A DNA stretch of 48,652 nt from Sphingobacteriia bacterium (GTDB lineage: Bacteria > Bacteroidota > Bacteroidia > Bacteroidales > UBA7960): the NCBI GenBank assembly GCA_011390575.1, contig JAABSE010000021.1, forward strand, positions 1 to 48,652, written 5' to 3'. Both the position numbers and the translations under genes were made by a program. Position 1 is the stretch's first letter; each line of letters opens with the position of its first letter. This document shows positions 33,000-41,787 of the stretch, piece by piece. The notes beneath the pieces were generated by a model that saw nothing but the letters and a program-made list of their open reading frames with translations, searched no databases and was not told where the DNA came from.

Positions 33000-35420
33000 A
33001 TGAAGAAACCATTCATTGCTCTGTTCTTTCAGGTAATAGTCTTGTTTTCAACCATTACCTGCTTATCCGGCCAAACCACCAGATACACCATCAGCGGATA
33101 TATTTATGAAAAAGGTAGCCGTGAAACCCTCGTTGGAGCCAATGTTTACGAGCCTAACTTTCGAATTGGCTCAACATCTAACACGTACGGCTTTTATTCT
33201 ATAACTCTTCCTGCAGACAGTGTGGAAGTAATTTTTTCCTATGTAGGCTACGTGCCGGTTATCAAAGAGTTGGTCTTAACCGAGAATCTGCGAATAGATA
33301 TTGAACTGGACCCCAGCCTGGACCTTCAGGAGGTTGTTGTTACCGATGAAAGGCTTACCCGTATTTCACAAACAGCACAGATGTCGCGCCTGGATGTTCC
33401 GATACAACAGGCCCGAAATATTCCTTCCCTTCTGGGCGAGAAGGATATGTTTAAAGTATTACAGCTGATGCCCGGTGTTCAGTCAGGAACAGAAGGAACC
33501 AGCGGTTTTTATGTCAGGGGAGGAGGACCCGATCAAAACCTTATCATCCTCGACGATGCCATTGTTTACAATGCCAGCCACTTATTTGGTTTTTTCTCCG
33601 TATTTAATGGTGATGCAGTAAAAAATATGCAGCTCTTTAAAGGAGGTTTTCCTGCCCGATTTGGAGGAAGATTGTCTTCGGTGCTGGATATACAGATGAA
33701 AGACGGTAACAAACAAAAATTTACCGGTGAGGGCGGAATAGGACTTATCAGCAGCAGGCTAACCCTGGAAGGGCCGATTATCAAAGACAAGGCCTCTTTC
33801 CTGATTTCGGGCAGACGCACATATCTTGATGCCCTTACCCGGCCTTTTATGTCCGATGATGGGTTTGGTGGCTATTTTTTCTATGATCTCAATTCCAAAA
33901 TTAATTTTGATATTGACCCCAACAACCGCATCTTTGTGAGTAGTTATATGGGAAGGGACAAGTTCTTTTTCAAGGATGAGTATAAAGGCCAAGGCTTTGA
34001 AGACAGCAGTGAAGGCGGCTTGTTCTGGCAGAACACAACGGCTACAGTCAGATGGAATCACATATTTTCCGATCGATTGTTTGCCAATGCTTCTTTTGTT
34101 TTCTCTGATTACCTGCTTGAAATATATTCAAAAGAAAGATACAAAGACCTTATTTATAATGAAACCAGCGCCTTCGATTTGACCTATAACTCAGGCATTC
34201 AGGACGTGGGTCTTAAGTACGATTTAAGCTGGCACCCGCGGTCGAATCATCACGTTCGGGCCGGGATGCAGTTTTTGCACCATCGCTTTACTCCCAGTGC
34301 CATTGTACTTCGCAATGAAGACATCGGAAGATTTGAGCGCAATGCAGAAGTTCATCGTTCCCTGGAGTCGGGCATATATTTGGAAGATGAGATTAGTTTC
34401 GGGGATTATTTGAAAATTAATCCGGGATTGCGCTTCAGTCACTTATACACAGATGGAAAGACTTACCAATACCTGGAACCTCGTTTCAACTCCAACCTGG
34501 TAATATATCCGCAGGTAAGCTGGAAAGCCTCATTTGCCGCGATGAGTCAGTACGTACATTTGCTCAGCACAACGGGTATTGGCTTACCTACTGATTTGTG
34601 GGTTCCTACAACGAAAAAAATTGCCCCTCAGCGAACCTGGCAGGTTGCTACCGGCTTTGCCTGGGACTGGCTTGCGCGCAATCTCGAATTCTCTGTTGAA
34701 GGCTACTACAAAGAATCAACTGATATCATCGGGTACAAGGAAGGGGCTTCTTTCCTGTTCATTGAAGATCCGGAGAATGCAGAAGAGTTTTCATGGGAAG
34801 ATAATATTACCAGCGGTGATGCATGGGCTTATGGTCTTGAATTTCTCATTCAACGAAAAGCAGGTCGTTTCTCCGGTTGGATCGGCTATACCCTTTCCTG
34901 GATCGAGCATCAGTTTGATGATCTGAATTTTGGTGAAAAATTCTGGGCCCGTTATGATCGTCGACATGATATTTCCCTGGTGGGAATATACGAAGTATCT
35001 GAAGGGATTACTTTCAGCGCTACCTGGGTTTATGCTACCGGCAATGCAATTGATCTGGGCACTGGTCGTTTCCCTGTTATTACCCATCCCGTTACGGTCA
35101 ACGACGAAGGAAACCAGGGTAATAACCCCTGGTGGTATTCGGCCAACGTATATGACAAGAAGAACAGTTTCAGGGCGGCTTCCTACCAGCGACTCGATGT
35201 AGGGCTGCAATTTCATAAAGATATCACTCGCTTTGGATATCCCGTGAAACGCACCATTGAACTGGGAGCTTATAATGCTTACAGCCGCAAAAATCCTTTC
35301 TTTTATTACTGGGAAGATAGAATGATTTATAATGACTATGGTTATGAAACCAACCGAAAGCTGATGCAAGTGAGTATTTTTCCCATTATCCCGTCTATCA
35401 CTGTTAATTTTAAATTTTAG
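33000..35420 (+). CDS. TonB-dependent receptor with carboxypeptidase-regulatory-like N-domain
   Basis: The 806-aa protein starts MKKPFIALFFQVIVLF, a signal peptide ending near LSGQ. Residues about 28-110 are a CarboxypepD-regulatory-like domain (GYIYEKGSRETLVGANVY, TYGFYSITLP). Residues about 130-235 are a plug with LMPGVQSGTEGTSGFYVRGG and LDDAIVYNASHLFGFFSVFN. The rest is a 22-strand-type barrel ending ITVNFKF, whose last Phe suits BAM-dependent assembly. The ATG at 33000 was chosen over an upstream in-frame start at 32958 because it gives the signal peptide. A CAACTTTG element at 32961-32968 resembles a -7 box. Not SusC-type; its partner is the DUF4249 lipoprotein that follows five bases later. 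Substrate unknown. Confidence 0.92.
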   Translation: MKKPFIALFFQVIVLFSTITCLSGQTTRYTISGYIYEKGSRETLVGANVYEPNFRIGSTSNTYGFYSITLPADSVEVIFSYVGYVPVIKELVLTENLRIDIELDPSLDLQEVVVTDERLTRISQTAQMSRLDVPIQQARNIPSLLGEKDMFKVLQLMPGVQSGTEGTSGFYVRGGGPDQNLIILDDAIVYNASHLFGFFSVFNGDAVKNMQLFKGGFPARFGGRLSSVLDIQMKDGNKQKFTGEGGIGLISSRLTLEGPIIKDKASFLISGRRTYLDALTRPFMSDDGFGGYFFYDLNSKINFDIDPNNRIFVSSYMGRDKFFFKDEYKGQGFEDSSEGGLFWQNTTATVRWNHIFSDRLFANASFVFSDYLLEIYSKERYKDLIYNETSAFDLTYNSGIQDVGLKYDLSWHPRSNHHVRAGMQFLHHRFTPSAIVLRNEDIGRFERNAEVHRSLESGIYLEDEISFGDYLKINPGLRFSHLYTDGKTYQYLEPRFNSNLVIYPQVSWKASFAAMSQYVHLLSTTGIGLPTDLWVPTTKKIAPQRTWQVATGFAWDWLARNLEFSVEGYYKESTDIIGYKEGASFLFIEDPENAEEFSWEDNITSGDAWAYGLEFLIQRKAGRFSGWIGYTLSWIEHQFDDLNFGEKFWARYDRRHDISLVGIYEVSEGITFSATWVYATGNAIDLGTGRFPVITHPVTVNDEGNQGNNPWWYSANVYDKKNSFRAASYQRLDVGLQFHKDITRFGYPVKRTIELGAYNAYSRKNPFFYYWEDRMIYNDYGYETNRKLMQVSIFPIIPSITVNFKF

Positions 35421-35425
35421 GAGCC

Positions 35426-36388
35426 ATGATAAACCCTTTAATGAAAAAACGCAATTACACTCTTTCTCTATTCCTGGTTGCTTTGATGCTCCTGATTTTT
35501 ACAGGCTGCGAGGACTTCTTTTTATCTGAAGCAGAAAATGTTGATATTCCGGGCAGTGAGCCTCAGTTGGTAGTTAATTCTTTCATATCACCACAGGATT
35601 CACTGATAAAAGTATATGTGCATCGAAGCATACCTCATACCGTGGCATCGGGTGAAGTAGCTCCAGTAAATGGCAATGCAGATGTGTATATGGCTCCTGC
35701 AGGAGGGGAATTTATCCAGTTGCCGTATGATAATAACCTGCAAGCTTTTACGGTTCCGGCAGCTGTTTTTCCCATAGAGGCTGGAAGCTACTATCAGCTT
35801 AAAGTAGAATCTTTTGAAGGAGAAATGGTTGAAGCAGAATGCTTTGTGCCCGAATATGGTGTAGAAGATGTTGCTTTTGAAGATGTTAGAATCATATATG
35901 ACAATTGGGGAGGTATGGAGATGCTCCTGGGATGGACTGTAAAACCTCTAAAAACCACTGAAACCAACTATTTCCGAACCGGCGGATTTGTCCGTTCTTA
36001 TCAGATAAATGATTATGGGAATAATGATACAGTCTTTGTCGGCTCTCAGGAGCTATGGCTTGAAAGAGGCAATGAATTCTTTACTGATGAAGAAGGAGCA
36101 TTGTACAATTTCAAAGGGGAGTTTTATGGCTGGATGAATTTTGATGGTTCATCGGGCCAGAATGAAACTTATCAGACTATTGATTCTGTTTTTGTTTTTG
36201 TTTTGCAGACTGATTTTCCCTATTATCGGTTTCATCAAAGTGTTGAAGATTATTTTTATTATGGTGATGATTTCCCTTTTGCCGAATCCGTGCATATATA
36301 CAGCAATATTGAGGGAGGATTGGGGGCTTTTGGGGGGTATAACAGAAAAGATTATATGATTCGTGCTTTTACTCCGGAAAATAAGTGA
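35426..36388 (+). CDS. DUF4249 lipoprotein, partner of TonB receptor
   Basis: The 320-aa protein has a lipobox IFTGC (Cys28) followed by acidic residues (ED), then PGSEPQLVVNSFISPQDSLI, VYVHRSIPH and later SYYQLKVESFEGEMVEAECF with the V-P pattern of DUF4249. This family commonly sits right after TonB-dependent receptors, probably as a surface lipoprotein that caps or feeds the receptor. The five-base gap and the GGAGCC before the ATG support one operon. Met6 is an alternative start. No ligand can be named. Confidence 0.85.
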   Translation: MINPLMKKRNYTLSLFLVALMLLIFTGCEDFFLSEAENVDIPGSEPQLVVNSFISPQDSLIKVYVHRSIPHTVASGEVAPVNGNADVYMAPAGGEFIQLPYDNNLQAFTVPAAVFPIEAGSYYQLKVESFEGEMVEAECFVPEYGVEDVAFEDVRIIYDNWGGMEMLLGWTVKPLKTTETNYFRTGGFVRSYQINDYGNNDTVFVGSQELWLERGNEFFTDEEGALYNFKGEFYGWMNFDGSSGQNETYQTIDSVFVFVLQTDFPYYRFHQSVEDYFYYGDDFPFAESVHIYSNIEGGLGAFGGYNRKDYMIRAFTPENK

Positions 36389-36427
36389 AAGCTTTCCTTT
36401 CCTGAAACTGGTCTTGAAAACTTTCCC

Positions 36428-36435
36428 TATTTTTG
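36428..36435 (+). promoter_or_regulatory. TAnnTTTG-type -7 element upstream of the symporter
   Basis: TATTTTTG fits the Bacteroidota -7 consensus exactly and lies 25 bases before the ATG at 36461. No clean TTTG -33 element is present; the nearest TTG (36414-36416) is only 11 bases upstream, so the promoter is tentative. Confidence 0.4.
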
Positions 36436-36460
36436 CCGCTTATAATTTAATGCTGCACCC

Positions 36461-37918
36461 ATGACCTCTAATGTAATATTATTTAGTTTTCTCATTTACA
36501 CCCTGCTGATTTTTTCCATTTCGCGTTTTACAGCACGCAAGGCAAATAATGAATCCTATTTTCTGGGCAACCGCAATTCTCCATGGTATGTAGTAGCTTA
36601 CGGTATGATTGGAGCCTCACTGAGTGGGGTAACATTCATGTCGGTTCCCGGGTTGGTGGAAGCTGAAAGCTTTTCCTACATGGTGCTGGTGATGGGGTAC
36701 CTGGCAGGCTATTTTGTCATTGCCCTGGTGCTGCTGCCTATGTATTATAAGATGAACCTTACGTCCATTTATACCTACCTGGAAAAGCGGTTCGGATTTT
36801 CATCCTATAAAACAGGGGCTTTTTATTTTATCATTTCACGCCTTATTGGAACTTCGTTTCGCATGTTCCTGGTGGTAAATGTGCTGCAGTTGTTCGTGTT
36901 TGATCACTGGGGAATCCCTTTTGGAGTTACCGTGGGGTTGTTTATGGTGCTTATATTGCTCTATACTTTCCAGGGAGGCATCAAAACCATTGTATGGACC
37001 GATACCCTGCAAACTACCTTTATGATTTCGGCTGTGATAATTACTATTTTTATCATTGCCAACTCTTTGGGGATGAGCCTGGGAGATTTATGGGGAGAAG
37101 CTTCCTCAAGAGGATATACCAAAATGTTTATTACCGATCATAACCATGAACGGTTTTTCCTGAAACAGTTTTTTGCAGGTATGTTTATAACCATTGTTAT
37201 GACCGGTCTTGATCAGGATATGATGCAGAAAAACCTCAGTTGCCGTAACCTGCGGGATGCACAGAAAAACATTTTTACTTTCGGTTTTATCCTCATTCCG
37301 GTCAACCTCATGTTCTTGTTTCTGGGTGCTGTATTGTGGATTTATGCCGGACAGTTTGATATTATGCTGCCCCAGACTTCCGACGATTTGTTTCCCACGC
37401 TTGCCTTGCAATACCTTAGTGTTGCTGCAGGACTAACTTTCTTTTTCGGTTTGATTTCTGCTGCCTATTCCAGTGCCGATGGTACGCTTACTGCCCTCAC
37501 CACGGTTTTTTGTATTGACTTTCTGGGTTTGAAGAGAAGACCTGACATGACTGAGCAAAAGATAAAAAGAATCCGGTATGCCGTGCACATTGCATTTTCT
37601 GTCATTGTACTGTTCATCATTGTTGGATACCGGGCCATCAACGATACAGCCCTTATCAGCAAGCTTTTTACCATTGCAGGATATACCTATGGGCCTCTGC
37701 TGGGATTGTATTTTTTCGGGCTTTATACCAAAATGGAGGTACGCGACAAATGGGTGCCTCTTTTGTGCATTGCATCTCCAATCCTCAGTTATCTTTTAAG
37801 CATTCATTCCCAGGAATGGCTCTGGGGATATAAATTTGGTTTTGAAATCCTGATTGTTAACGGAGGAATTACAGCTCTGGGGTTGTGGGCTTTGGCCAGA
37901 AAGAAAATATCAACCTAA
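36461..37918 (+). CDS. sodium:solute symporter (SSS family)
   Basis: The 485-aa protein has about 13 hydrophobic helices. Diagnostic stretches are SYFLGNRNSPWYVVAYGMIG with ASLSGVTFMSVPG, the TSIYTYLEKRFG turn, a 'QGGIKTIVWTDTLQ' segment, GLDQDMMQKNLSCRN with RDAQKN, and LISAAYSSADGTLTALTTVF. These are SSS-family landmarks, with the sodium-site Ser/Thr residues in the last. It should import a small organic solute (amino acid, sugar, pantothenate, proline or similar) with sodium; the substrate is not evident. It is in the inner membrane. Confidence 0.92.
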   Translation: MTSNVILFSFLIYTLLIFSISRFTARKANNESYFLGNRNSPWYVVAYGMIGASLSGVTFMSVPGLVEAESFSYMVLVMGYLAGYFVIALVLLPMYYKMNLTSIYTYLEKRFGFSSYKTGAFYFIISRLIGTSFRMFLVVNVLQLFVFDHWGIPFGVTVGLFMVLILLYTFQGGIKTIVWTDTLQTTFMISAVIITIFIIANSLGMSLGDLWGEASSRGYTKMFITDHNHERFFLKQFFAGMFITIVMTGLDQDMMQKNLSCRNLRDAQKNIFTFGFILIPVNLMFLFLGAVLWIYAGQFDIMLPQTSDDLFPTLALQYLSVAAGLTFFFGLISAAYSSADGTLTALTTVFCIDFLGLKRRPDMTEQKIKRIRYAVHIAFSVIVLFIIVGYRAINDTALISKLFTIAGYTYGPLLGLYFFGLYTKMEVRDKWVPLLCIASPILSYLLSIHSQEWLWGYKFGFEILIVNGGITALGLWALARKKIST

Positions 37919-38030
37919 CTACAGTGCTTCCGGATATAAGATGAGGAAGGTCTTTTCTCTAAAGACGATCAAGGGTTTTAATACTGTGAATATCTGCAAA
38001 CCCCTTTTACTGCATTAAACCGTACAGTGT

Positions 38031-38046
38031 TGTACGATATCGTACA
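38031..38046. promoter_or_regulatory. perfect 16-bp palindrome, possible activator site
   Basis: TGTACGATATCGTACA is a perfect palindrome in the gap between the symporter and the GFMN-repeat gene, with a third CGTAC half-site in CGTACAGTG at 38021-38029. It lies 87 bases upstream of the sigma-54-like element. Such a site suggests a dimeric regulator; no regulator gene is adjacent. Confidence 0.5.
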
Positions 38047-38132
38047 CGCTATCCTGCGTTGATCCCATCCATAAGAATCTAAAGTTTCAACATTGTTGTG
38101 TAATTGATTGTATTATAAGAATATGTAGGTTG

Positions 38133-38148
38133 TGGTATGCCAATTGTA
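38133..38148 (+). promoter_or_regulatory. possible sigma-54-type promoter element
   Basis: TGGTATGCCAATTGTA has GG and TTG at the spacing of a -24/-12 promoter (TGGCAC-N5-TTGCW), but the invariant C of the -12 GC is T. It ends 50 bases before the ATG at 38199. Confidence is low because of this mismatch. Confidence 0.25.
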
Positions 38149-38198
38149 ATGGGTCGTCTGAATTAAATCAGAGATTTTATCATAATAATTAAAATTAC

Positions 38199-39479
38199 AT
38201 GAATATGAATTTAAAAAAAGCATTAACCATCCTACTGACAGTATTCTCTGTTGTTCATCTCAGTGCTCAAACTTCCGAGGATAAACCCTTGCGAACCTTT
38301 CAGCTTAGCATGTTTCCCCTGGTAGGGACTGATGGCATCCAAACCAAAGATTACCGTTACCAGGTAAGCCTGAATATGTTTATGGGCATTACCGGAGGTC
38401 TGGATGGCATTGAAGCCGGAGGGTTTATGAACATCGCCAGCGGCAGGGTTGAAGGCTTGCAGCTTGCCGGATTTGGAAATGTTGTAAAAGGCGATTTCAA
38501 AGGATTTCAAAGTGCAGGGTTTCTGAATATTGTAAATGGCTCTTCGGAAGGATTGCATTTTGCAGGCTTTTTGAATACCATTACGGGCGACCAGAATGGT
38601 GTCATGGCGGCAGGTTTCATGAATGTAGTAAACGGCAGCAGCAGCTCGGTCAGGGGTGCAGGATTTATGAATGTTAACCGGGGGGATTTCCAGGGAATCA
38701 GTGGAGCAGGATTTATGAATGTTACAGCTGGCAATGTACAGGGGATAAAAGGTGCTGGCTTTATGAATGTTGCTATGGGAGAGAGCCAGGGAATGTTTGG
38801 AGCAGGGTTTGCCAATATTAACAGAAAAAGCGTTCAGGGTACTCAGATGGCAGGTTTTATGAACGTTGCCGGCAATATGCAGGGGATTCAGATGGCTGGT
38901 TTTTTGAATGTAGCTTCCAGGATGGAAGGACTTCAACTGGGCTTTATCAATATAAGCGACACCATATCAGGTTTGCCTGTAGGATTTCTGAGTATTGTGA
39001 AAAAGGGAGGCTTGCGTCAGTTTGAACTGGCAGCCAGCGATGTAATGTATGCCAGTGCTTCATTCAAAATAGGGGTTTCTGCTTTCTATAATATTTTTTC
39101 GGTAGGATACAGGCCTTTTCAGGAAAAAGAGTTTTCAGCTGCCGGATATGGTATAGGAACAAGGATAAATCTTACACCGGAACGTTCTTTTCTGCAACTG
39201 GAAGCCCATACATCCCAAATCTATCATGACTGGGATTGGTGGGATGATCAGGGCAATTTCCTGAACGAAATCCGGACAATATATACACACAATCTGTCAG
39301 ATAACGTACAGCTGTTTGGAGGCGTAGTATTGTACAATCATATTTTCAAGACATCGGAAAAATATCCTGCCGAAGATTTAGAACTTTCCTCCTGGACAAT
39401 TCATGAAAATCAATACAATGAGTGGACTTCGCAATGGTGGGCCGGAGCCAGGGCAGGGGTGAGCTTCGTAATCAGATAA
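38199..39479 (+). CDS. secreted protein with 16-residue GFMN repeats
   Basis: The 426-aa protein has a signal peptide (about 1-24, ending LSAQ). Residues about 75-265 consist of roughly 12-13 units of 16 residues, each beginning G-F-[MLGA]-N and containing a small cluster of V/I, G and polar residues, for example GFMNVTAGNVQGIKGA at 171-186. The GF starts lie at 75, 91, 107, 123, 139, 155, 171, 187, 203, 219, 234, 248 and 262. This resembles the LA_2272-type surface repeat proteins and looks like a beta-solenoid or repeated hairpin. The C-terminal part (about 275-426) is beta-rich with alternating residues, possibly a small outer-membrane barrel ending AGVSFVIR. Function unknown; the repeat region is not enzymatic. 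Confidence 0.8.
   Translation: MNMNLKKALTILLTVFSVVHLSAQTSEDKPLRTFQLSMFPLVGTDGIQTKDYRYQVSLNMFMGITGGLDGIEAGGFMNIASGRVEGLQLAGFGNVVKGDFKGFQSAGFLNIVNGSSEGLHFAGFLNTITGDQNGVMAAGFMNVVNGSSSSVRGAGFMNVNRGDFQGISGAGFMNVTAGNVQGIKGAGFMNVAMGESQGMFGAGFANINRKSVQGTQMAGFMNVAGNMQGIQMAGFLNVASRMEGLQLGFINISDTISGLPVGFLSIVKKGGLRQFELAASDVMYASASFKIGVSAFYNIFSVGYRPFQEKEFSAAGYGIGTRINLTPERSFLQLEAHTSQIYHDWDWWDDQGNFLNEIRTIYTHNLSDNVQLFGGVVLYNHIFKTSEKYPAEDLELSSWTIHENQYNEWTSQWWAGARAGVSFVIR
38421..38993 (+). repeat. tandem 48-base coding repeats
   Basis: This stretch encodes the 16-residue units above. Copies differ at many bases but keep the GF-N core, so the array is old or under amino-acid selection rather than freshly amplified. 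The last units are 15 and 14 residues long. Confidence 0.8.
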
Positions 39480-39652
39480 TGGTTCTACAGCACTTTTTAA
39501 CGGAGTCAGAAGACCGAAGTGGATTCTCTTCCGTCTTCCGTCAACGGGCGAACTGCATCTGATTTATTATCAAAACAGAGTCATATCCACTAAATTAGCA
39601 GTAGTACCCAGATTATTAATTTCACAAGAATCCTGCAATTCTATTTCAAAAG

Positions 39653-39690
39653 ACCCTTCTGATGGCTGTAGCTATTTCAGAAGGGTTTTT
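39653..39690. terminator. bidirectional terminator between convergent genes
   Basis: ACCCTTCTGA at 39653-39662 pairs with TCAGAAGGGT at 39677-39686 and is followed by a T-run at 39686-39690 on plus. On minus the stem is followed by CTTTT. It serves the GFMN-repeat gene and the leftward carboxypeptidase gene. Confidence 0.8.
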
Positions 39691-39774
39691 GGTGTTTTAT
39701 ATTTTATCCTGCCATCGATAGAATTCCTGTACCGGTTTTGGAGTTTTTATTACAATAGTCGCTGCCGGTGCCGC

Positions 39775-41550
39775 CTATAGTTGATCCCAAAAATTTTCGT
39801 CCATGATCCTTCCTACAGGATATACATTATGTTTCTGGTCATAATAAGGCGTTTGCTCATAAAACCATGAAAGGATGGCGTAAGGATTGTCGGCTATGGA
39901 GGGATTATCTTTCATGGCTTTTTCCAGCCCCTGCATCAGTGAGGGATCATTGGCAAGCATTTCGCGGGCAATTCTTTCCATGGCATAACTCTCAAAATAT
40001 TCTACCCGTTCAAAAACAGCATTGAAAAATCCCCAGTAGGCATAAGAACCCGGTGCCATGGGTTCAAGTGCATGAGCTATGATACGGGCCCGTGGCTGGC
40101 TCATCGGAACGACTACGGAGCCTTTGTAATATACCCGGTCTTCCTCAATGGTCTGGGTTGCAAAAGATGCAGTTTGCCGGCCCTCATTTGATCTTGCTGC
40201 CAGGCTTACATCTTTGAAGCGATAGGACTGCACCGACAGGGTTTTATCTTCTTCCAGTTCTATCATTTCAACACCATGATATTTCAATCTCTCTATCACA
40301 TCAAAGTACTCTACCGGAATGATATATGCATCGGGCAACTCAACACTGTATGTTACCCTGCTTTGATTAAACCAGGGTACCTGGTAAGTGGCCGGCTTTT
40401 CAGGTTTGTAAATGAACCAGTCGCCACCACTTAAAGAGCTTTCTTCAATGTCATATTCAACTCCCAGAAAATCTACCATTACTGAATCCCCGGTGATTTC
40501 GTGCCTGAGGGGAAATTTTTCATCACGAAATGCAGCAGAGGCAGTATACTTGTCCGCTTTCTCAATAACATTTTTCAGTTCTTTGTCTTTATGGAGAATT
40601 TTCAGGGTGTTGACTATCATCAGGTAAGTTGATTCAACGCGCATTTTATAAGGTTTGAGCATATGTGTTTCCAGCAAGAGGCCCGGCCTGTTGAGTTCCG
40701 AGGCATAGTGGTTGGAAAAGGCCGGGTGGCCTGCAAAGCTGCGCAAGCCGCTTCGTGGGTCGTGCCATGAACGATAAGTAACATAAGGAAATATTGGGTA
40801 ATTATCCTGCTCCATGGCATTTTCCACCTGGGGCAGGTAGTCTTTTTCAATCCAGTTGACCAGTTCTTTATTGGCACCTCCAAAAATATCAAGCGCATAG
40901 GTCATGGCATACTGGTAATCGCCTCCGTTAGTAGAATGGGTGTCTATAAAGAAATCCGGTTCCCACAGGTGCCACAACTCAAGAAAGTGTCTCATTTCCT
41001 GTGCATCGGCTTTCAGGTAATCACGGTTGAGATTAAGGTTGCGGGCATTGGTACGCCAGCCCATTTCTTCAGGACCGTTTTGGTTGATACGGTTGTAAGG
41101 GCCAAATCGTTCATGACCATCTGCATTGAGAATGGGAATGAACACCAGGGTTATATTGTCAAGGTAATCGAGGTGCCTGCCATAAATAGCGATATCACGT
41201 AAAAGCTGCAGGCCGGCATCTTTTCCCACAGGTTCACCCGGATGAATGGCCGCCTGGATAAGTACCACCAGGTGCTCAGTATCATGAACTTTTTGTGGGG
41301 TGAAATTTCCTTGTTTATTGACAATAAGTACGCCCAAATCTCTGTTTTGGTGACTTCTTCCAAATACTTCAAAATGTACGATGGCTGAACTATCAGCAAG
41401 CCGCTGACTAAAGGCCATGGTTTCCTCGTAAGAGGGGGTGCTGTTAAAATTGTGTTTTTCATACCATGTTTGCCAACCATCTTCTGCCTGGGTCTTAAAG
41501 ATTCCGGTAATAGAAACAAACATTGCAATAAATATGATTTTGTTTAGCAT
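39775..41550 (-). CDS. M14 family zinc carboxypeptidase, secreted
   Basis: The 591-aa protein starts MLNKIIFIAMFVSITGIFKTQA, a signal peptide; the frame continues upstream to 41640, but this ATG gives the proper signal and the rest is not typical. M14 landmarks: AAIHPGEPVGKD with zinc ligands His103 and Glu106, RTNARNLNLNRDY with substrate-binding Arg170, FIDTHSTNGG with zinc ligand His205, and the proton-shuttle Glu294 in LLLETHML. Residues beyond about 330 are an extra C-terminal beta-rich part. It should release C-terminal amino acids from peptides in the periplasm or outside the cell. Neighbours do not point to a specific substrate. Confidence 0.9.
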   Translation of the reverse strand: MLNKIIFIAMFVSITGIFKTQAEDGWQTWYEKHNFNSTPSYEETMAFSQRLADSSAIVHFEVFGRSHQNRDLGVLIVNKQGNFTPQKVHDTEHLVVLIQAAIHPGEPVGKDAGLQLLRDIAIYGRHLDYLDNITLVFIPILNADGHERFGPYNRINQNGPEEMGWRTNARNLNLNRDYLKADAQEMRHFLELWHLWEPDFFIDTHSTNGGDYQYAMTYALDIFGGANKELVNWIEKDYLPQVENAMEQDNYPIFPYVTYRSWHDPRSGLRSFAGHPAFSNHYASELNRPGLLLETHMLKPYKMRVESTYLMIVNTLKILHKDKELKNVIEKADKYTASAAFRDEKFPLRHEITGDSVMVDFLGVEYDIEESSLSGGDWFIYKPEKPATYQVPWFNQSRVTYSVELPDAYIIPVEYFDVIERLKYHGVEMIELEEDKTLSVQSYRFKDVSLAARSNEGRQTASFATQTIEEDRVYYKGSVVVPMSQPRARIIAHALEPMAPGSYAYWGFFNAVFERVEYFESYAMERIAREMLANDPSLMQGLEKAMKDNPSIADNPYAILSWFYEQTPYYDQKHNVYPVGRIMDENFWDQL

Positions 41551-41787
41551 GTTTTGATTATTATTTAGGTAAAAGCTTGCCGGCAAAAATATTGAAATAA
41601 TGCGAAGCAGTAAGCTTTGTTTTTGCTTCTCATGTGCCAAAAAAAGTGAAAGTTCCCCAATCGCTTAAATAATTGTTTTTTCTTTGAAAGGAATGCATTG
41701 AATGCTTGCAGATAAGTAGTCTTTTTCGTATATTTAGGGCCATCAAAGATATAATTGATAGTATAAATTTATAAATATATCAAAGTC

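Noticed and set aside
34791..35369. Minus-strand open frame within the TonB receptor
   Set aside because: It is antisense to conserved barrel sequence and has no homologue-like motif.
38421..38993. Possible CRISPR array
   Set aside because: The 48-base periodicity is coding (16-residue units), copies vary and there are no spacers.
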